This document shows positions 62,897-64,000 of a stretch of DNA of 64,000 nucleotides, one piece after another. Both the position numbers and the translations under genes were made by a program. Within the stretch, counting starts at the first letter, position 1; each line of letters starts with the position of its first letter. Source of the DNA: Pyrus communis (lineage: Eukaryota > Streptophyta > Magnoliopsida > Rosales > Rosaceae). The notes under the pieces are model-generated. The model was not told the origin of the DNA. It made no database searches and was given only the letters and a program-made list of their open reading frames with translations. Where the stretch lies: positions 2,513,001 to 2,577,000 of the forward strand of contig NC_084809.1 in assembly GCF_963583255.1 (NCBI RefSeq), in the 5' to 3' direction.

Positions 62897-64000
62897 TCAA
62901 GTGTAGCACTTGTTTGTAGAATAGCTACTAGGACAGGGTGGTGAATCAGAAGGCAGAGTTGGCTTCCAAGCCTCATCTTCTGAAGCCAAACTGAATGGAA
63001 ATCCAATTGATCTGATGCTGCTGGTTCCCCACTGGCTTGTACTACTACTACTCACATTCTTCCTGAATCCCCCTTCATTTTCTGATGTCCCTATGTTTCC
63101 TTGCAACTGATCCTGCTGCTGCAAACCGATTGAAAAGCCGGTGAACTGCTGTTGTGAACCATCAAAGTCTATGCTCCCAGCGGGGTTGCTCAAATCGCCG
63201 ATTAATGCAGGATTCATAGGTCCTGACATTTCGACCGGCGAGAACATGAAGCCATTGGGAAGCTCTCCATCAAACATGGAGGGTTTCGACACGGTAGGGT
63301 TGATTGGTTTGTAAGGAAGAGTATCGAAGGCAGAGAAGTTTGTGTTAGATGGTTGTTGCAAGTCATTGTTGTTCCAAAACTGCACGGTTGATCCCATGTC
63401 AGTTGTGCAGGACATATTCTCTGAGCTGAACTGCTGAGTGAATAAATTAGACGCTGTAGGCTCTGGAAACTGAGAGGCCCAAGAGTGAGAAAGTGCTCTC
63501 TGTGCCATGGAGTTTGTTTTCTTGAAAATCCTGCATATTGCCCATGAATCCTGCACACCATGAAGTGTTTTAATCAGCAGAGCGATAACATGTTAGCCAC
63601 GTTTTATTGACTAGAAAGATACAACCATTAATTATGACATATCGACTGTCAGTTCTTTAATAAAAAATAGACGATAGTTTCATAGCCGGATTATTTTATT
63701 TCGGTGTCCAAAATTTTAACTAGTACTTACATTTGCAGGGAGGCTTTTATCTAAGAACTTTTTTGGTGGAGCTGAATCTGAGAGAGAAGGTAACCGAAAT
63801 TCGTGCATCATCCAGTCAGTTTTGATCCCTTTAGCAGCTCTGCCTCTGTAGAACACTAGGGACTTCTTTAACCCTATGCACTTGGTGCCTTCGGAAGAAT
63901 AGATAGGCCGGTCTGTTCCGGTAGCCTTCCAAAACCCGGCTCCTGTGACTCGATTAGGTCTAGCGCTGTTCCGGTATTTTCGGTCCCTCGGGCAGTAGAA
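62897..64000 (-). CDS. NAC transcription factor, 3' part (FEZ/ANAC009-like)
   Basis: Two exons are in the window: >64000-63731 and 63550-62897, joined by a GT..AG intron. The upstream part lies outside. The visible NAC domain contains subdomain C ('[31 protein letters not shown]') and subdomain D ('[29 protein letters not shown]'), then '[14 protein letters not shown]'. These bind DNA and mediate dimerisation. The phrase '[38 protein letters not shown]' pattern and the ending resemble FEZ (ANAC009), which controls root-cap stem cell divisions; the subgroup call is from memory. The C-terminal ~215 residues are Ser/Gln/Asn/Pro-rich, as expected of a NAC activation domain, ending 'YSTNKCYT'. No break seen. 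Confidence 0.88.

Overview
The window is nuclear DNA of a dicotyledonous plant. Genes are intron-rich with GT..AG junctions, the encoded proteins are plant families (ABCB19, alpha-tubulin, CUL3, NRP/SET, NAC, KIB1-4/DUF295), and intergenic DNA is AT-rich and full of small non-autonomous transposons, tRNA-derived SINEs and Ty1/copia elements. Several of the short inverted-repeat elements look like families I associate with Rosaceae, especially apple and pear; that attribution is from memory and is tentative.

Layout. 1-1050: 3' end of a decayed Ty1/copia element with its LTR. 1485-8670 (-): complete ten-exon ABCB19-type auxin/brassinosteroid transporter. 9000-14700: gene-poor DNA with a 148-bp tandem duplication. 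14852-16540 (+): four-exon alpha-tubulin. 17587-17982 (-): small unknown protein. 19538-21326 (-): three-exon ribosomal protein S9 (uS4). 22200-23140: SINE pair and a MITE candidate. 23757-26930 (+): two-exon cullin 3. 28036-28390: array of three hairpins. 29369-36533 (+): four-exon THADA/Trm732-like giant protein. 36796-39017: an 8-bp-TSD hAT-type element and a nested MITE. 39627-48398 (-): ten-exon NRP (SET-type histone chaperone) whose intron 7 holds a full-length copia retrotransposon (40535-46039, 5-bp TSD). 48541-48721: SINE in the NRP promoter. 50065-53416 (-): tandem DUF295 pair, one truncated. 55141-61351 (+): thirteen-exon protein combining ankyrin repeats, a CCCH finger, an RRM and a C-terminal RING. 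62897-64000 (-): 3' part of a NAC transcription factor that runs off the window.

The genes do not form a pathway. Most are single-copy housekeeping or signalling genes (translation, cytoskeleton, ubiquitin ligase, chromatin, tRNA modification, hormone transport). I rebuilt exons by hand from splice consensus and family similarity. For ABCB19, TUA, RPS9, CUL3, THADA, NRP and the ankyrin-RING gene the summed exons are an exact multiple of three. The protein lengths come out at 1250, 450, 197, 733, 2223, 243 and 1108 aa. The first six are close to what I know of their families.

I saw no sign of a defence island, CRISPR array, organellar insert or biosynthetic cluster. The most unusual items are the ankyrin/CCCH/RRM/RING protein with its 42-bp coding minisatellite and 84-nt in-frame intron, the retrotransposon inside NRP with near-identical LTRs but a broken pol, and the three-unit hairpin array.
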